Assembly: GCA_030407315.1 (NCBI GenBank)
Contig: JALQPE010002476.1
Span: forward strand, 1-64,000
Length of the DNA: 64,000 nucleotides
Direction of reading: 5' to 3'
DNA from: Asparagopsis taxiformis
Taxonomy: Eukaryota > Rhodophyta > Florideophyceae > Bonnemaisoniales > Bonnemaisoniaceae
Below are positions 39,277 through 50,224 of the stretch, piece by piece; position 1 is the stretch's first letter, and every line of letters begins with the position of its first letter. A program made the position numbers and the translations under genes. A model generated the notes under the pieces. That model was not told the DNA's origin, searched no databases, and saw only the letters and a list, made by a program, of their open reading frames with translations.

Positions 39277-41052
39277 ATGCAGCGATCCAATATACGACGC
39301 AGAGTCACCAACCGAAACCAAGAGCCATTGGGCAAGAAACTGAAAAGGCCAAGCAGCGGCAGACGTTCAAGTGGTCCTCGTAGAGATGATAATGGTGACA
39401 TTGAATCGTCTCCAGTAATACAAATGAGGGAACCAGATACAGTCCAAGCAGAAGAGAACCCGTCTCAAGAAGAAGCTACAGCGGAGCCTTCCGTAGCCTA
39501 CTCTGAAAGCATCCGGGTGATGCTGTCTGCTGCAGTGGAAAGTATGAAGAAGGAATTCCAAAGCCACATGCGCAGAACAGAAGAACAACTAGCCACACTT
39601 CATGGGCAAGTGAGCGAGCTCCATGATAGTTTGAAGCGTTTCAATGGAGATGTTCACGTTACCATGGCAGCAAACAATGCAAGGACGCCAGTAAGTTTGA
39701 GGAAGAATTCGTCTGCTCCCAAACAGGTAATGCGCTCCGTAGAATGCTCCAATCCGACATTGCGGACAGAACTGGACGCTGTATTCCATGTTCAAAACAT
39801 TTCTACCGTGACCATGGAGGCTGTCTGCACATTCTTCAGGACTGCCTCCAGAGGAAAGGAGAATGAAAACTTCTACTCCAAGTTGATTTGCATAATCATG
39901 TATGGGCTTCGTGGGAACATGGCTAAGAGTAATTTGCGGAAGGGTCTTGGTTTGGCACATTGTAACTTTCGCTTTTTCTTGGTGAAGAAGATCGTTGCGT
40001 ACTGTGAAGATTTATATGGTGTAAATAGAAATGGAGGAAGGCCCTGCACACAGACTGGAACTGGGAACTCGGAGGCTGCAACAAGACACGTCCCAGAATG
40101 GCTGAGGCAAGGATATATAAACTCGAAATGTATGAAGTACGCGAGGCAATATGCGGAGAATACTCGCAAGTCGAGCACTTCCGAGGAACTAGAGGGGAAC
40201 GATGGCGTTGCTATGTTTTTGTCATCAGGACTTTACAGCCGCGTTACAGAATTCTTGCGAAAAGCCAGGGATCGGTCCAAATGTCAATTCTTTGAGGATA
40301 TCGGATTCCTTCTTTCTCCCTGGACATGTTGTGAGTGGTTGCAAGGGTCTTATAACAAACCAAAAATTGAGCTGAAGTTCCCGGAAGAATGTATAATGTG
40401 TCCATCCAACGTGCCGGAAACGAGAGTGGGACGCAGTGTCCAGGAATGCGCTGAGAACAAAACAACAGCAGCACATTTCATGCGATCACGTAAGGAATGC
40501 CATCTCTCTGTATCATATGATGTGAAAGTTGCCGAATGCGCAGGAATGAAAGTGAAGAAAGATGCCGAACTGAAGGATGCTACAATGACTAGAACGGTGA
40601 ACATAATGGAAGTTGCTTTCAATTTTCTCGTAGCATACGTACAAGGACAAAGGAAGGAAGATTTCCTGGGTTCTTCTCCGATGGCTCTCCAGACAACCTA
40701 TTCGGTAGCGCTGGTGTTTCGCCACATGATCATGGAGCTCGTTATGACCAATGAATGGTCTGGGGAGAACGTTGAACCAAGTAGCTCAACGCCAGTTGCA
40801 GAGAACGTTGGAGATAGTGGTTCAATGGCACAGATTAGAGTGTCAGATCTCATTCCTGGAGAGTACACCAGGAAAAATACTTTGGAGCGCGTATTGCGGA
40901 TGACTTCACTCCAATTCAAGAACCTCATGGACAATGATGATAGTGGAATTGAATCATATAACTCGGACAGCGGAGAAGACCCCGAGTCATTCACTATCCA
41001 CGGTCACAACTCTGTAGACGACATCGATGTCTGCCAGATCGAGTCACTGTAG
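39277..41052 (+). CDS. Coiled-coil protein of unknown function in the helicase block
   Basis: The 591-residue frame starts at a usable ATG (cattATGC). Residues 1-75 are basic and then acidic and disordered. A coiled coil lies near 80-128 (ESMKKEFQSHMRRTEEQLAT, HGQVSELHDSLKRF). A helical, cysteine-containing body with YSKLICIIMYGLRGNMAKSN follows, then a segment with CEWLQ, CIMCPSN and further Cys/His that might bind metal but shows no clear finger pattern. The C-terminus is acidic. No known domain is recognised. The order (disordered start, coiled coil, basic helical body) resembles that of the gene at 29877-31739, with a weak K-L-x3-M-x3-[KR]-x-N pattern in both. It lies between iteron-like repeats and upstream of the helicase gene on the same strand. 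Confidence 0.7.
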   Translation: MQRSNIRRRVTNRNQEPLGKKLKRPSSGRRSSGPRRDDNGDIESSPVIQMREPDTVQAEENPSQEEATAEPSVAYSESIRVMLSAAVESMKKEFQSHMRRTEEQLATLHGQVSELHDSLKRFNGDVHVTMAANNARTPVSLRKNSSAPKQVMRSVECSNPTLRTELDAVFHVQNISTVTMEAVCTFFRTASRGKENENFYSKLICIIMYGLRGNMAKSNLRKGLGLAHCNFRFFLVKKIVAYCEDLYGVNRNGGRPCTQTGTGNSEAATRHVPEWLRQGYINSKCMKYARQYAENTRKSSTSEELEGNDGVAMFLSSGLYSRVTEFLRKARDRSKCQFFEDIGFLLSPWTCCEWLQGSYNKPKIELKFPEECIMCPSNVPETRVGRSVQECAENKTTAAHFMRSRKECHLSVSYDVKVAECAGMKVKKDAELKDATMTRTVNIMEVAFNFLVAYVQGQRKEDFLGSSPMALQTTYSVALVFRHMIMELVMTNEWSGENVEPSSSTPVAENVGDSGSMAQIRVSDLIPGEYTRKNTLERVLRMTSLQFKNLMDNDDSGIESYNSDSGEDPESFTIHGHNSVDDIDVCQIESL

Positions 41053-41694
41053 ATGATTGGTAGTGATATGTGGGTAATGAGCCGTCAGCGAAGAGTGAAT
41101 ATCTTTCTGTTGTGTGCTTATTGATGTAGAACCTGTGCATGCAAAGGTATTGTATCGCTCGTCATCCGTTATGCAACCGAGAAGGTTGGAAAATACCGGT
41201 CATGCACCCGTTTAAATCACAAATCACAGGCTATACAACCTGTGACGCCAGGGATAGTAGGGCTCACAACCAGGGACCAAAATCGCGGAATAGAATTTGT
41301 TGTACCGCTCGCCAGTGGTAATAAAACCAATGACACCACGACAGGTACCGTACAGAGGCATTGATCTTATTGGCAGTAGATTCTAGGACTAGTGACCTAT
41401 CATTCACTGGTAGTACTGCTTACAAAAACGTCTTGAGCAGTAGCGGCAATGTTCGTATACCTGCTCACGAGCATGTCAGTAGGTAAGCAACTAGTGCTCG
41501 TTCCAGTAGTATGGTATGCAACCATTAAGCAGTGTGCGAACAAGCGGTCGCTTGTTCGGAAATTGCCGGCAATTTGTAAAACTGGGCACCCAACGTTGAG
41601 GCGAGGATGCGATGTGCATTGGTCGGAGAGGTCAAACGGTCATGTTTACTGGACGAGGGAACTAGAAGAATGGATCGGTAGGGCGTCAATGACT
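41053..41694. repeat. Gene-free spacer with scattered palindromic motifs
   Basis: No gene is supported. Variants of the GGTTnTGnAACC palindrome occur near 41158-41185 (CGTCATCCGTTATGCAACCG), 41305-41335 (CCAGTGGTAATAAAACCAAT) and 41470-41500 (GTCAGTAGGTAAGCAACTAG). They link this spacer to the repeats at 38.6-39.0 and 43.1-43.7 kb. Confidence 0.5.
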
Positions 41695-42892
41695 TCATTG
41701 TAGGAGTGTGCGCCGAAAAAACGTCATGTATGGCAAATTAAGCTCCAGGGTTCCTAGGCTGTTCACGTTAGTGGAAATATCGCGGGACCATAGGCGCATT
41801 CTAGGGAACTCAGTTCTGTTCCAAGTCATGTTGAAAGAGTGTCCTGGATGAACAGGAACTGAAGCAGAATCATGGCCGGGTGGCGTCGGCCGTAAGGCAT
41901 GGAAAATATCACGGACAGGCATGCTCCGATGGACGAGGACGTTCTTATACATCATATTCGGTATGTCGAAGTCCAGGGATTTTCTGAAGAGCACGGGGAG
42001 AATGGAATGATCGATTGTACGATCATTGCATTTGTCGAAGTGGAATGGGTCACTTCTGGCGAGGGCAAAAATGAATGGTTCTCTACACGGATCTGTGCCA
42101 CGCAGTAGAGTACCGAGCAAGCGCACGTATGAATTGTCGGCAGCATTGATATTTTTGGGACCCCTTGCAGTTCTGAAGAGCCGGATTCGATCGGAGACTG
42201 CAGTCAAAGATATGGACTTGCACATGTCTGAATATGAAGGGAAGAAGACGCTGAATTTGTTTGTATCGATTGGTGGCATCTGGGTCAGGGAGAAAGAAGG
42301 TTGAAATTCTGCACCGGGCAGGTGGACCGCACTGATCTCGCAATTATTTCGAAGTCCCGGATGGTACAGTCCGTGGTTATGGATATGAAACCCGTGGTAA
42401 CTGTATCAATGCCATGATTAGATTCAGGAGTTCTTTTCCTAGATAATGGCCGTTCCTTGTGCTGTGCTAGTTTTAGTCTGAAGTAACCAAATATGCGATG
42501 GAGGACAGCATCTGATTCATTGACATGACCCATTGTACTACCAAGACCGTGATGGAGAATCCATGCACGCTCCATGTTCTGCAAACGAGCGTGAAGGTCA
42601 GAAACTTTTTCGACCAATGCGGATTGCCGGGACTAGAAGATCCCTCACCGGAGTCTGAAGAAGAAGCAGAAGGTGAATAAAAATGACAAACTCTCCACTG
42701 CAGCCTGCGTCTGAGACGAGTAGGGCGTGTTGTAGCAGAATCTACAGGGCTGAAAGGAATTTCTTCCAGATATCCCTTGAAGATACTTACATCAACAGAG
42801 GTTCGGGATGGCCTAACATCGCCAAATATGTCAGCGTGGCAGAACGGGGGATTCCTCGTCGAGTCAACCTGGCTACCTTTGCCTTCCACCAA
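41695..42892 (-). pseudogene. Degenerate gene with coiled-coil segment, three frames
   Basis: Three adjacent minus-strand frames (42473-42892, 42285-42617, 41695-42279) read on from one another with two shifts. The first ends with a serine/acidic run (SPSASSSDSGEGSSSPGN), the second starts with a short amphipathic coil (VEKVSDLHARLQNMERAW), and the third is a 194-residue frame rich in Phe, Asp and Arg (SDRIRLFRTARGPKNINAAD). The reading frame is broken near 42620 and 42285. Introns cannot be excluded. It is opposite in strand to the genes on either side, and no family is recognised. Confidence 0.5.
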
Positions 42893-43089
42893 ACCCTGTT
42901 TGCGGAGTGTCTTGTCCGCCGGTTACACGTACCACTCGTATTCCACGTTCCAGAGTACCTCAATGGCGATACCATCAGTAGAATGGACGGATGATCTATG
43001 GACGGATGATCCATCGACAAACGATTGAGATGTATCGTTCCCAAACAAGAATAGTATTATTTCAGTACTATTGTACGAACGTTCATGGT

Positions 43090-43710
43090 CGGTCGTGGAA
43101 GTAGGGACGACATGGACACGTGTCTAGACTTGCAGTTCATCCACGGTCATGAAGTCAGTGAGGAGCAGGACAGCTGCAGCTGCCCTGCTCCTCACCACAT
43201 GTGGTTGTGCAACGGTGACGAAGTGCACACATGTGGTTGTAGTTATGCAGCTAGTTCTATGCAGTTGTGAAGGCAGTGACGAGGGTGCACACGTGTTGTA
43301 GTGTGTGCAAATGGTTGTCCGTGGTTGTGAAGTGCAGTGACGAAGGTGCACACGTGTGTGTAGTTGTGCAAATGGTTGTCCGTGGTTGTGAAACGGTGAC
43401 GAGGCGCACACGTGTGTAGTTGTGCAAATGGTTGTCCGTGGTTGTGAACCGATGACGAGGTGCACACGTGGTGTAGTCGTGCAAAAGGTTGTCCGTGGTT
43501 GTGAAGGCAGTGACGAGGTGACACGTGGTTGTGAGTGTGCAAATGTGGGTTGTCCGTGGTTGTGAAACCGGTGACGTGAGCGGCACATGGGTTGCGAGCA
43601 TGCAGGGGGGCAGTTGTTGCAGGCAGTTGTGAAGGCAGTGACGAGGTGCACACGTGTGTAGTTGTGCAAAATGGTTGTCCGTGGTTTGGTTGTGACACTG
43701 GTGAGAGTGG
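43090..43710. repeat. Minisatellite of ~54-61-bp units with GGTTGTGnAA core
   Basis: About nine units contain TGCAAATGGTTGTCCGTGGT, then TGTGAA-n-GTGACGAGG and GCACACGTGTGTAGTT, with unit starts near 43307, 43368, 43425, 43480, 43536 and 43666. Open frames across it on the minus strand are products of the repeat. The core resembles the palindrome in the 124-bp repeats at 49 kb. A flanking inverted repeat, AGGAGCAGGACAGCTGCAGC, lies around 43160-43195. Confidence 0.85.
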
Positions 43711-44440
43711 ACGGCTTGGTCTTGTTTCGGAAAGAGATGTACAGCGACTGGAGCGGACCATTATTGCCGAATTCAACAAGGAAGGACTAAACTTGGTTCC
43801 GGTCTCGAGACTTAGAAGATTCCAGTAAGTCTGCAAAGTTGTTGGAATAATGGCACCTTGCCATACCGTTTCCAATTGAATAGGGGAAATTTCTTAAGAA
43901 CATGTCCCATGGCGATATAATTAGATTACGATGGTCATAATATTGGATGGTTCTGTACTTTCCTGCTATTCCCGTGTTTATATGAAACGTTGGATCTGTG
44001 GACGGAGTGGATGAAACTCACCACTTAACCGCAAAGGGTGTGAATATTCCATTTCAATTCAAACCACCGTGAGGAAGATTCAGGGATATTTCATCACATC
44101 GGGGCGGCTTGTGTTGACATTATGAAGCTTCATAATGTCCTAGGATGCTGCAACGAACGCAATGAAACGCGGTTTCAGGGCACGATTCCGCACCGTTGGA
44201 ATGGTCGCGAACATTCGTAATTAATTATAAAATTTGATGGTAGGAACGGTAGCAAAACCGCTTACAATAGAGATGAGAACGTAAATTGATATTGAACCTA
44301 TTACTAGGACAAGGATTTGTGAGGAGTGAAGAGCTCTTGACTTCTACAAGTATTGCACACAAACAGTGCACTCTGTTTATCAGCTCCGCAGAATCGAAGT
44401 TCACAGAGATCCACTGCACACAAGAAACGAAAGATTGAAG
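43711..44440. other. Upstream flank of the helicase gene
   Basis: No gene is supported in these 730 bases. They should hold the helicase promoter. An A/T-rich stretch lies at 44215-44250. A small inverted repeat, GACATTATGAAGCTTCATAATGTC, lies at 44115-44140. Confidence 0.4.
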
Positions 44441-47400
44441 ATGCCGCCAGCACCGAGGAGACAGACACCGTACTCGTCTCCCACGGATGTGTTCGCTTCT
44501 ATTAAACAATATATCCAAGGACGGCCACCTGTTGGTGATAACACTTCGGCTTCGCAGTGGGCTGCATGGGAAAGACAAGTAACGCGCGATGCACAAGAGT
44601 TCGTCAACAGTTCGGAGTGTAATCTATATATTGGGAAACGGGACCCGCCCTACCCGCCCGCTCACGTTGTCACCAGAGTCGTCCAACGGGCATGCGTGTT
44701 CTATACAGAGCAATGTCTGAATACTTTGCGTCTATATCCGAGAGGCGTGTTTGGTGATATGAATGGTTTCGTGATACCCTTTACGTCGAAGAAAAAAGTG
44801 TTGAAAAATGTTCTAACAGCTCTGGATTTCAGGAACGTCCTTTCGAAGATCGAGTCGTGGATGTCTGATGAGTGGATATACGCTGTAGCTATGCAAAAGG
44901 CCAAGCTACATAATTATCCATCTCATAGTTTTACTTGGAGCATTAGCCAAGAAGGTCGGTCGTGGATGCTATCATGGTATATTCATACAATGTCATGGGT
45001 GTGTCTGCTAATAACGAAAGTCCAGGACAGGAACTCTGACCGTGGGATACCGGAAGTGCTAGATTCTTGTTGCGCTCCGGTCGAGTACGACGTGCCGCTT
45101 GAAAATTATGGCATGGTTCGTGATGTACATGCAATCATTTCACAAGCCATTTTCGGTGGCCTCAGATTTGTTGCCGAACGGAAAATACGAGCCGCAACCC
45201 CGGAGCAGTGCACATTCGTGACCGGAAACCGTGGAGTGAGGAGAAAGGTGTTGAAGAAGGAGAACCTGGTTAGTGCCAATGCTATGTTCAAGTATGTAAT
45301 GGACGCCGAAGAAGACAGGAGTGTGGTACCGAAACTGTATGCCGTTGTAATGCACGTTCTCGTCGGAATGGAAGCGCTACCGGCGAATATCGCGTATGGT
45401 CAGCGATATGATGATGCTCTGAGATCATCATTGGAAAATTTCATGTTTCGCATGCTGTCCGCTATAGACAGTGATGCAGAGAACATTAGCAGTTCCATAC
45501 GCGAATCATCCCAACAACGCAGACAAGCTCGCATTCGGACATGGCTGACCGCATTCATAGAGAATAGTACAAGAATTAACCAGGTTGACGTGGTGAGACC
45601 ATTGGAGGGAGCAAATACAGGACGGCGTAAAAATCACGAAAGAAACGTACAGAGTGCTGGTGGCTCACCTCCCGAACGGCCGCCAGTGCCGGAGGCCAAC
45701 GTGCAGGAGGAAAGAGATGGACAACTAGAACATACCGTCGCAGGGAATGATGAAGCGAACGGTGACCGAAATGAAGAAGATGAGATCGTACCAACAGAAC
45801 GAACTGCTATGGACGAGCGGACCGCTCGTGCGAGACGTCGTAGTGCCGTGCGACGTCGGCAGGTTGCACAAACCGAGGATGGTCCTGTCGAAGAAGACTC
45901 GCAGCGCGGTGGAGAAGAAGGCCCAGAAACCAGTGGTGCAGGAAGCGTGCAACCTGCTGTGGAGCCCGGACAGGATCGTGCGTCGAAGAAACCTCGGCAT
46001 GCGGAAGTATGTCCTACATGCGAACAACCATGGCCGCAGACAGTGGAATCACCGAACACTGCAAATACCACACCGGAAAAAAATCTGGGTCAGAAATTGA
46101 CCAACTCGTCACAGGTTGTTCGACCGGAGCACACTTCTATTTCAGTGGATTTACCACCAGTATCGTCACATGTTTTGCGACCAGAGCGAAATTCAATTGC
46201 AGTGGATGTACCACCACTGGTGGCACTATCGTCACAACGGCCCAAGCCAAAATCTTCTTCGTTGTCGATAACTGCTGGACCCGCACTATCAGTGGATGTG
46301 CAGCCAGCACCACCACCCTCACCCGTCTGGGATCCACCACCAATACCGCAGGAGGCAGTCCAGCAACAGGCAGTCCAGCAACAGCGCCATAAACCGCGGG
46401 TACCTGTACAGCGAGCTGCACGCAAAGGGTATCACTACGACGATGTCCCGATACAAATAGAAGGTATATCCTTGAACACAAATCTCTCACCCAATGCAAT
46501 ACTGGCGAACTGGTCTTCGAATGCCTCTTTCTCGTTTCCGCGACGGGGATTCGAGAGTAGCTGGGTACGAAATCGTGTCATATTTCGTGGTCAGAATCCT
46601 CGTCTGGCTCCGAACTTCATGTACTTCTCGTGGTATGACTTCTTGTCAACCAGTTTCACACTTTGTATTTACAAGATGGTTTTGGAACTAGCGGAAGTTG
46701 CACAGAAGCATGAGACCTGGTATCCAGCTACACAAAGAGACCCATTGCTCGATAACGATTACGACCTCTATAGGCTAGATTCCGACGCATCAGGCAACGG
46801 GAATAGTAGGAGGTTCGAAGCTTCACGAACTGCACCGTCGACCCGAGACAGCGTATCATTCAGAAGCTGGGATGTCGTCACCGTCGATGTCATAGACCGC
46901 AGCCGACAGACGGAACCACTGGAATGTTGCTTAGGTGTTGTTGAAGATTTCACTACGAACAAAACCCGTGCCCAAACCCGCCTCTCTTTGACAATTATCG
47001 CCTTGGGTTCTGTGCGACATGCGCGATATTCGCAGGGTACGGAGGGGCTTGCAATAGTCGTTCGCAGATCAGGCTATCTCGGAACAGAAGGTATGCAATG
47101 TGAAGCAATACGAAACCTTCCTGCGATACATCCTGGATGGCATGAGCTGTTCCTAGGCACTTCAAGGGCGGCCACATCTAACCAGCGATGGCTACAGCAG
47201 GATGGTTCCTTAGTTCGAGAAGAATACGAAAAGCTTCTCGCGCACTGTTTGCCCGGTGCTGTTCTAGTACCATCTGGAAGCACTAACACTCAGAAATACA
47301 TGCTTGAGATGACAGACCTAAACGGAGCAGATGTGCATCACGATGGTCCGCCGAAAATGAATAGATCTCAAGCAGCTGCAGTGTTGGAATGTCTGATATC

Positions 47401-48886
47401 GTCGGAGCTGTCAGAACGAAAGCCAAGGGGGCTTCTTGATCGAGTATGCTGTGTGGTCGGTCCAGCAGCAACTGGGAAGACGAGTACAATTATGCATTAC
47501 ATTTCTGCTCTTCTGAACAAGGTGGCCTACGACATGGTAGAAGCTGAGGCGGCACGAGTCAGAGTGGCTGGTGGTAGCGTGCACGCGACAGCTATTTCTG
47601 CTCTTAACAGACCTGGGACAAAGGTACGCATTCTAGTCGTGTCTGTATCGAATACCGCCGTGGATGTCATCGAATCCAAACTTCTTGACGGTATTTTCAT
47701 GGTCCAGTCGCGTTCTACAGTTCCCACACTTGTGCGACCTCCTTTCGAGCGGAAAACAGCTCGAGATACAAGCGGCGGTAGTGAACGTGCAGTCACGAAC
47801 AGGGGAAGGAAGCGCATATTATTTGGTGCAGCCAGTGGGGAACTGTCATCTCCATGCATTGTATTGAGCACTTTCGGTTCGTTGTGGCGGTTATTTAGAG
47901 ACAATCCAACGGCAAAGTTCGATGCAATCGTTGTTGATGAGGCTTCTCAAGCTGCCGACGTTGATTACCTTCCCCTCGTACAATTTCTGGCTGAAAATTT
48001 TAAGGTTGAGGACGCGCCTCCTTTGTCTCTCTTCGGAGATCCCATGCAACAGAGCCCTGTCCTGCGTGGACCGCGAAACATCATGTCCTCTATCTATACA
48101 ATGTCTTGGCTGGATAGGCTTGCTCGTAACGAATCATCGCATCTTCGTCACTCAAATATAGTACGCTGCGTCTGTCTTCAAGAGCAATATCGCATGCATC
48201 CGGAGATTAACAGAGTTTCCAATGTCATAGCGCACAGGAATGTGGCCGACCATCACTCTTGTGTTCCAACCAGTGATACTTATACCAAGTGGTTGATCCC
48301 TTACGTTTATGGGAACGGTGCTCGTGTCCCGATCTACACGAGTGAGGCGAAGGATATCAGCCTTACCGACCTGTCCCATCCCGTCCGCCTCTTCGATCCT
48401 TATTTCAGGCGAAGGAACAATCATTTTCCATATGGGGAAATATCAATGCAAACAAGCTATGACACGAGCGTTCCGGAGGCGATATTAATATCCGAATTGG
48501 TCCGAATCCTCCTCACCGTTCCAAATATGCGCCAGGAAGATATTCTCATCTTGACTGTATACAACAAGCAACGGTCCTGTATCCTTGCACATCTTGCTGC
48601 GATGTTCGCGAACGTCTACGAACATGAGCCCTGCACCATAACTGTTTCTACTATTGCCGCTGCGCAGGGTAGCGAAAGTCCAGTAGTGATATACAGTGCG
48701 ACAAGAAATGGGAGAAGAACGTCTAGCAGCAGTACTCATGACAGCCTCGGTTTAGTTGATGACGTTCGCGGTATTTATGTGATGGTCACACGGGCTATGC
48801 GTCATCTATACATAGTGGGGGAATTCGATTTCTTGGTATCAAAGAGTGCTGACTGGACGAGGGTTGTGAAAGAAACTTCACCATAG
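44441..48886 (+). CDS. Upf1-like superfamily 1B helicase with novel N-terminal half
   Basis: I prefer the ATG at 44441 (A at -3), giving 1481 residues; another ATG lies in frame at 44366. The C-terminal ~480 residues carry the SF1 motifs in order. Counted from the ATG at 44366: Walker A VVGPAATGKTSTIMHY (~1033), motif II VVDEASQAADVDYLP (~1189), motif III LSLFGDPMQQSPVL (~1220), EQYRMHPEINRVS (~1273), motif V STIAAAQGSESPVVI (~1428) and motif VI VMVTRAMRHLYIVG (~1470). DEAS with a QYRMHP box marks the Upf1/Sen1-like group, with RNA or DNA as substrate. The first 400 residues are helical and unrecognised; 410-690 are low-complexity, with one C-x2-C (CPTCEQPW). All motifs look intact. It is the only enzyme in the 38.6-49.8 kb repeat-bracketed block and shows no Rep or Pif1 features. 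Confidence 0.85.
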   Translation: MPPAPRRQTPYSSPTDVFASIKQYIQGRPPVGDNTSASQWAAWERQVTRDAQEFVNSSECNLYIGKRDPPYPPAHVVTRVVQRACVFYTEQCLNTLRLYPRGVFGDMNGFVIPFTSKKKVLKNVLTALDFRNVLSKIESWMSDEWIYAVAMQKAKLHNYPSHSFTWSISQEGRSWMLSWYIHTMSWVCLLITKVQDRNSDRGIPEVLDSCCAPVEYDVPLENYGMVRDVHAIISQAIFGGLRFVAERKIRAATPEQCTFVTGNRGVRRKVLKKENLVSANAMFKYVMDAEEDRSVVPKLYAVVMHVLVGMEALPANIAYGQRYDDALRSSLENFMFRMLSAIDSDAENISSSIRESSQQRRQARIRTWLTAFIENSTRINQVDVVRPLEGANTGRRKNHERNVQSAGGSPPERPPVPEANVQEERDGQLEHTVAGNDEANGDRNEEDEIVPTERTAMDERTARARRRSAVRRRQVAQTEDGPVEEDSQRGGEEGPETSGAGSVQPAVEPGQDRASKKPRHAEVCPTCEQPWPQTVESPNTANTTPEKNLGQKLTNSSQVVRPEHTSISVDLPPVSSHVLRPERNSIAVDVPPLVALSSQRPKPKSSSLSITAGPALSVDVQPAPPPSPVWDPPPIPQEAVQQQAVQQQRHKPRVPVQRAARKGYHYDDVPIQIEGISLNTNLSPNAILANWSSNASFSFPRRGFESSWVRNRVIFRGQNPRLAPNFMYFSWYDFLSTSFTLCIYKMVLELAEVAQKHETWYPATQRDPLLDNDYDLYRLDSDASGNGNSRRFEASRTAPSTRDSVSFRSWDVVTVDVIDRSRQTEPLECCLGVVEDFTTNKTRAQTRLSLTIIALGSVRHARYSQGTEGLAIVVRRSGYLGTEGMQCEAIRNLPAIHPGWHELFLGTSRAATSNQRWLQQDGSLVREEYEKLLAHCLPGAVLVPSGSTNTQKYMLEMTDLNGADVHHDGPPKMNRSQAAAVLECLISSELSERKPRGLLDRVCCVVGPAATGKTSTIMHYISALLNKVAYDMVEAEAARVRVAGGSVHATAISALNRPGTKVRILVVSVSNTAVDVIESKLLDGIFMVQSRSTVPTLVRPPFERKTARDTSGGSERAVTNRGRKRILFGAASGELSSPCIVLSTFGSLWRLFRDNPTAKFDAIVVDEASQAADVDYLPLVQFLAENFKVEDAPPLSLFGDPMQQSPVLRGPRNIMSSIYTMSWLDRLARNESSHLRHSNIVRCVCLQEQYRMHPEINRVSNVIAHRNVADHHSCVPTSDTYTKWLIPYVYGNGARVPIYTSEAKDISLTDLSHPVRLFDPYFRRRNNHFPYGEISMQTSYDTSVPEAILISELVRILLTVPNMRQEDILILTVYNKQRSCILAHLAAMFANVYEHEPCTITVSTIAAAQGSESPVVIYSATRNGRRTSSSSTHDSLGLVDDVRGIYVMVTRAMRHLYIVGEFDFLVSKSADWTRVVKETSP

Positions 48887-48949
48887 CTTCCTACAACTCC
48901 CTTTCCTTTCAACTATAGTTGGCCTCCCTTCCAATAAACTTGATTTTTC

Positions 48950-49800
48950 AAATACCAACGTTCTGGTCAGCAGTTGTGCAGCCAGGGACATGGATTTTTT
49001 CAAATACCAACGTTCTGGTCAGCGGTTGTGCATGCAACCACGGACATGGATGGCTCATTGAGGAACCAAAATGGGGGTGTTCAGCAGAGGTCGTGCGGCC
49101 GATGACCACACGTGTAGCCTGGATACGTTGTGCTACACGTGTTCTGGTCAGCGGTTGTGCAACCAGGGACATGGATGGCTCACTGAGGAACCAAAATGGG
49201 GGGTGTTCAGCAGAGGTCGTTGCGGCCGATGACCACACGTGTAGCCTGGATACGTTGTGCTACACGTGTTCTGGTCAGCGGTTGTGCAACCAGGGACATG
49301 GATGGCTCACTGAGGAACCAAAATGGGGGTGTTCGGCAGAGGTCGTGCGGCCGATGACCACACGTGTAGCCTGGATACGTTGTGCTACACGTGTTCTGGT
49401 CAGCGGTTGTGCAACCAGGGACATGGATGGCTCACTGAGGAACCAAAATGGGGGTTCGGCAGAGGTCGTGGCCGATGACCACACGTGTAGCCTGGATACG
49501 TTGTGCTACACGTGTTCTGGTCAGCGGTTGTGCAACCACGGACATGGATGGCTCACTGAGGAACCAAAATGGGGTGTTCAGCAGAGGTCGTGCGGCCGAT
49601 GACCACACGTGTAGCCTGGATTTGTTGTGCTACACGTGTTCTGGTCAGCGGTTGTGCAACCACGGACATGGATGGCTCACTGAGGAACCAAAATGGGGGT
49701 GTTCGGCAGAGGTCGTGCGGGCGATGACCACACGTGTAGCCAGGACACATCACGCTACACTTCTGCTGGTCAGGGGTAGTGAAACCAGTGACACAAACGC
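48950..49800. repeat. ~124-bp tandem repeat, six units, right side of the helicase block
   Basis: Units start with ACCAAAATGGGGGTGTTC near 49066, 49192, 49316, 49442, 49566 and 49689. Each has GGTCGTGCGGCCGATGACCA, CACGTGTAGCCTGGATACG, and the imperfect palindrome GGTCAGCGGTTGTGCAACCA. One diverged unit continues at 49712-49800 and is the closest match to the copy at 38665-38790. Unit lengths of 123-127 cause frame changes, so the long plus frame over it is an artefact. Confidence 0.9.
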
Positions 49801-50224
49801 ACTCATTGATTGTGCAATGTGGTCTGGAATACTTATGCGGGGTGGCGTGAACTGTGGCGAGTATGTTCACTACGTTGTTGAAACGTGATATCGCTAACCC
49901 CTGCCACTGCGAATTGAGATGTTGATTAATCAACATTTCAAAACAAAACAATTGTTTTGTTCTCGTCCGTGGCAGAGATGCAAGTGACACGTTCATGCAT
50001 GATACTGTCATCGTCGTATCAACGATGATAACTCGTATGGTCCTGGCTCTGCGGATGGGTAACATATCTCAATTGCGCCGTAACCTCGAGGTTCTGGATC
50101 CGGTGTGTTTTAAGGGCCATTTTTGATCTGTACATAGGTGATAAATAAAAGTACATTGGGAATATCAAATTTCGCCTAGTTCTATTACCGAGGTCAACTG
50201 GTTTTCTCTGCACCTCGCAGTTCA

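Noticed and set aside
43124..43875. Minus-strand frames of 181 and 210 codons
   Set aside because: They are readings of the 54-61-bp minisatellite with Thr/His/Asn repeats.
44441..48886. Helitron RepHel protein
   Set aside because: Motifs are of the Upf1/Sen1 type (DEAS, QYRMHP) rather than Pif1, and there is no HUH Rep motif.
48919..49602. Plus-strand open frame of 227 codons
   Set aside because: It runs over the 124-bp tandem repeat and reads the repeat in different frames in turn, so it is an artefact.
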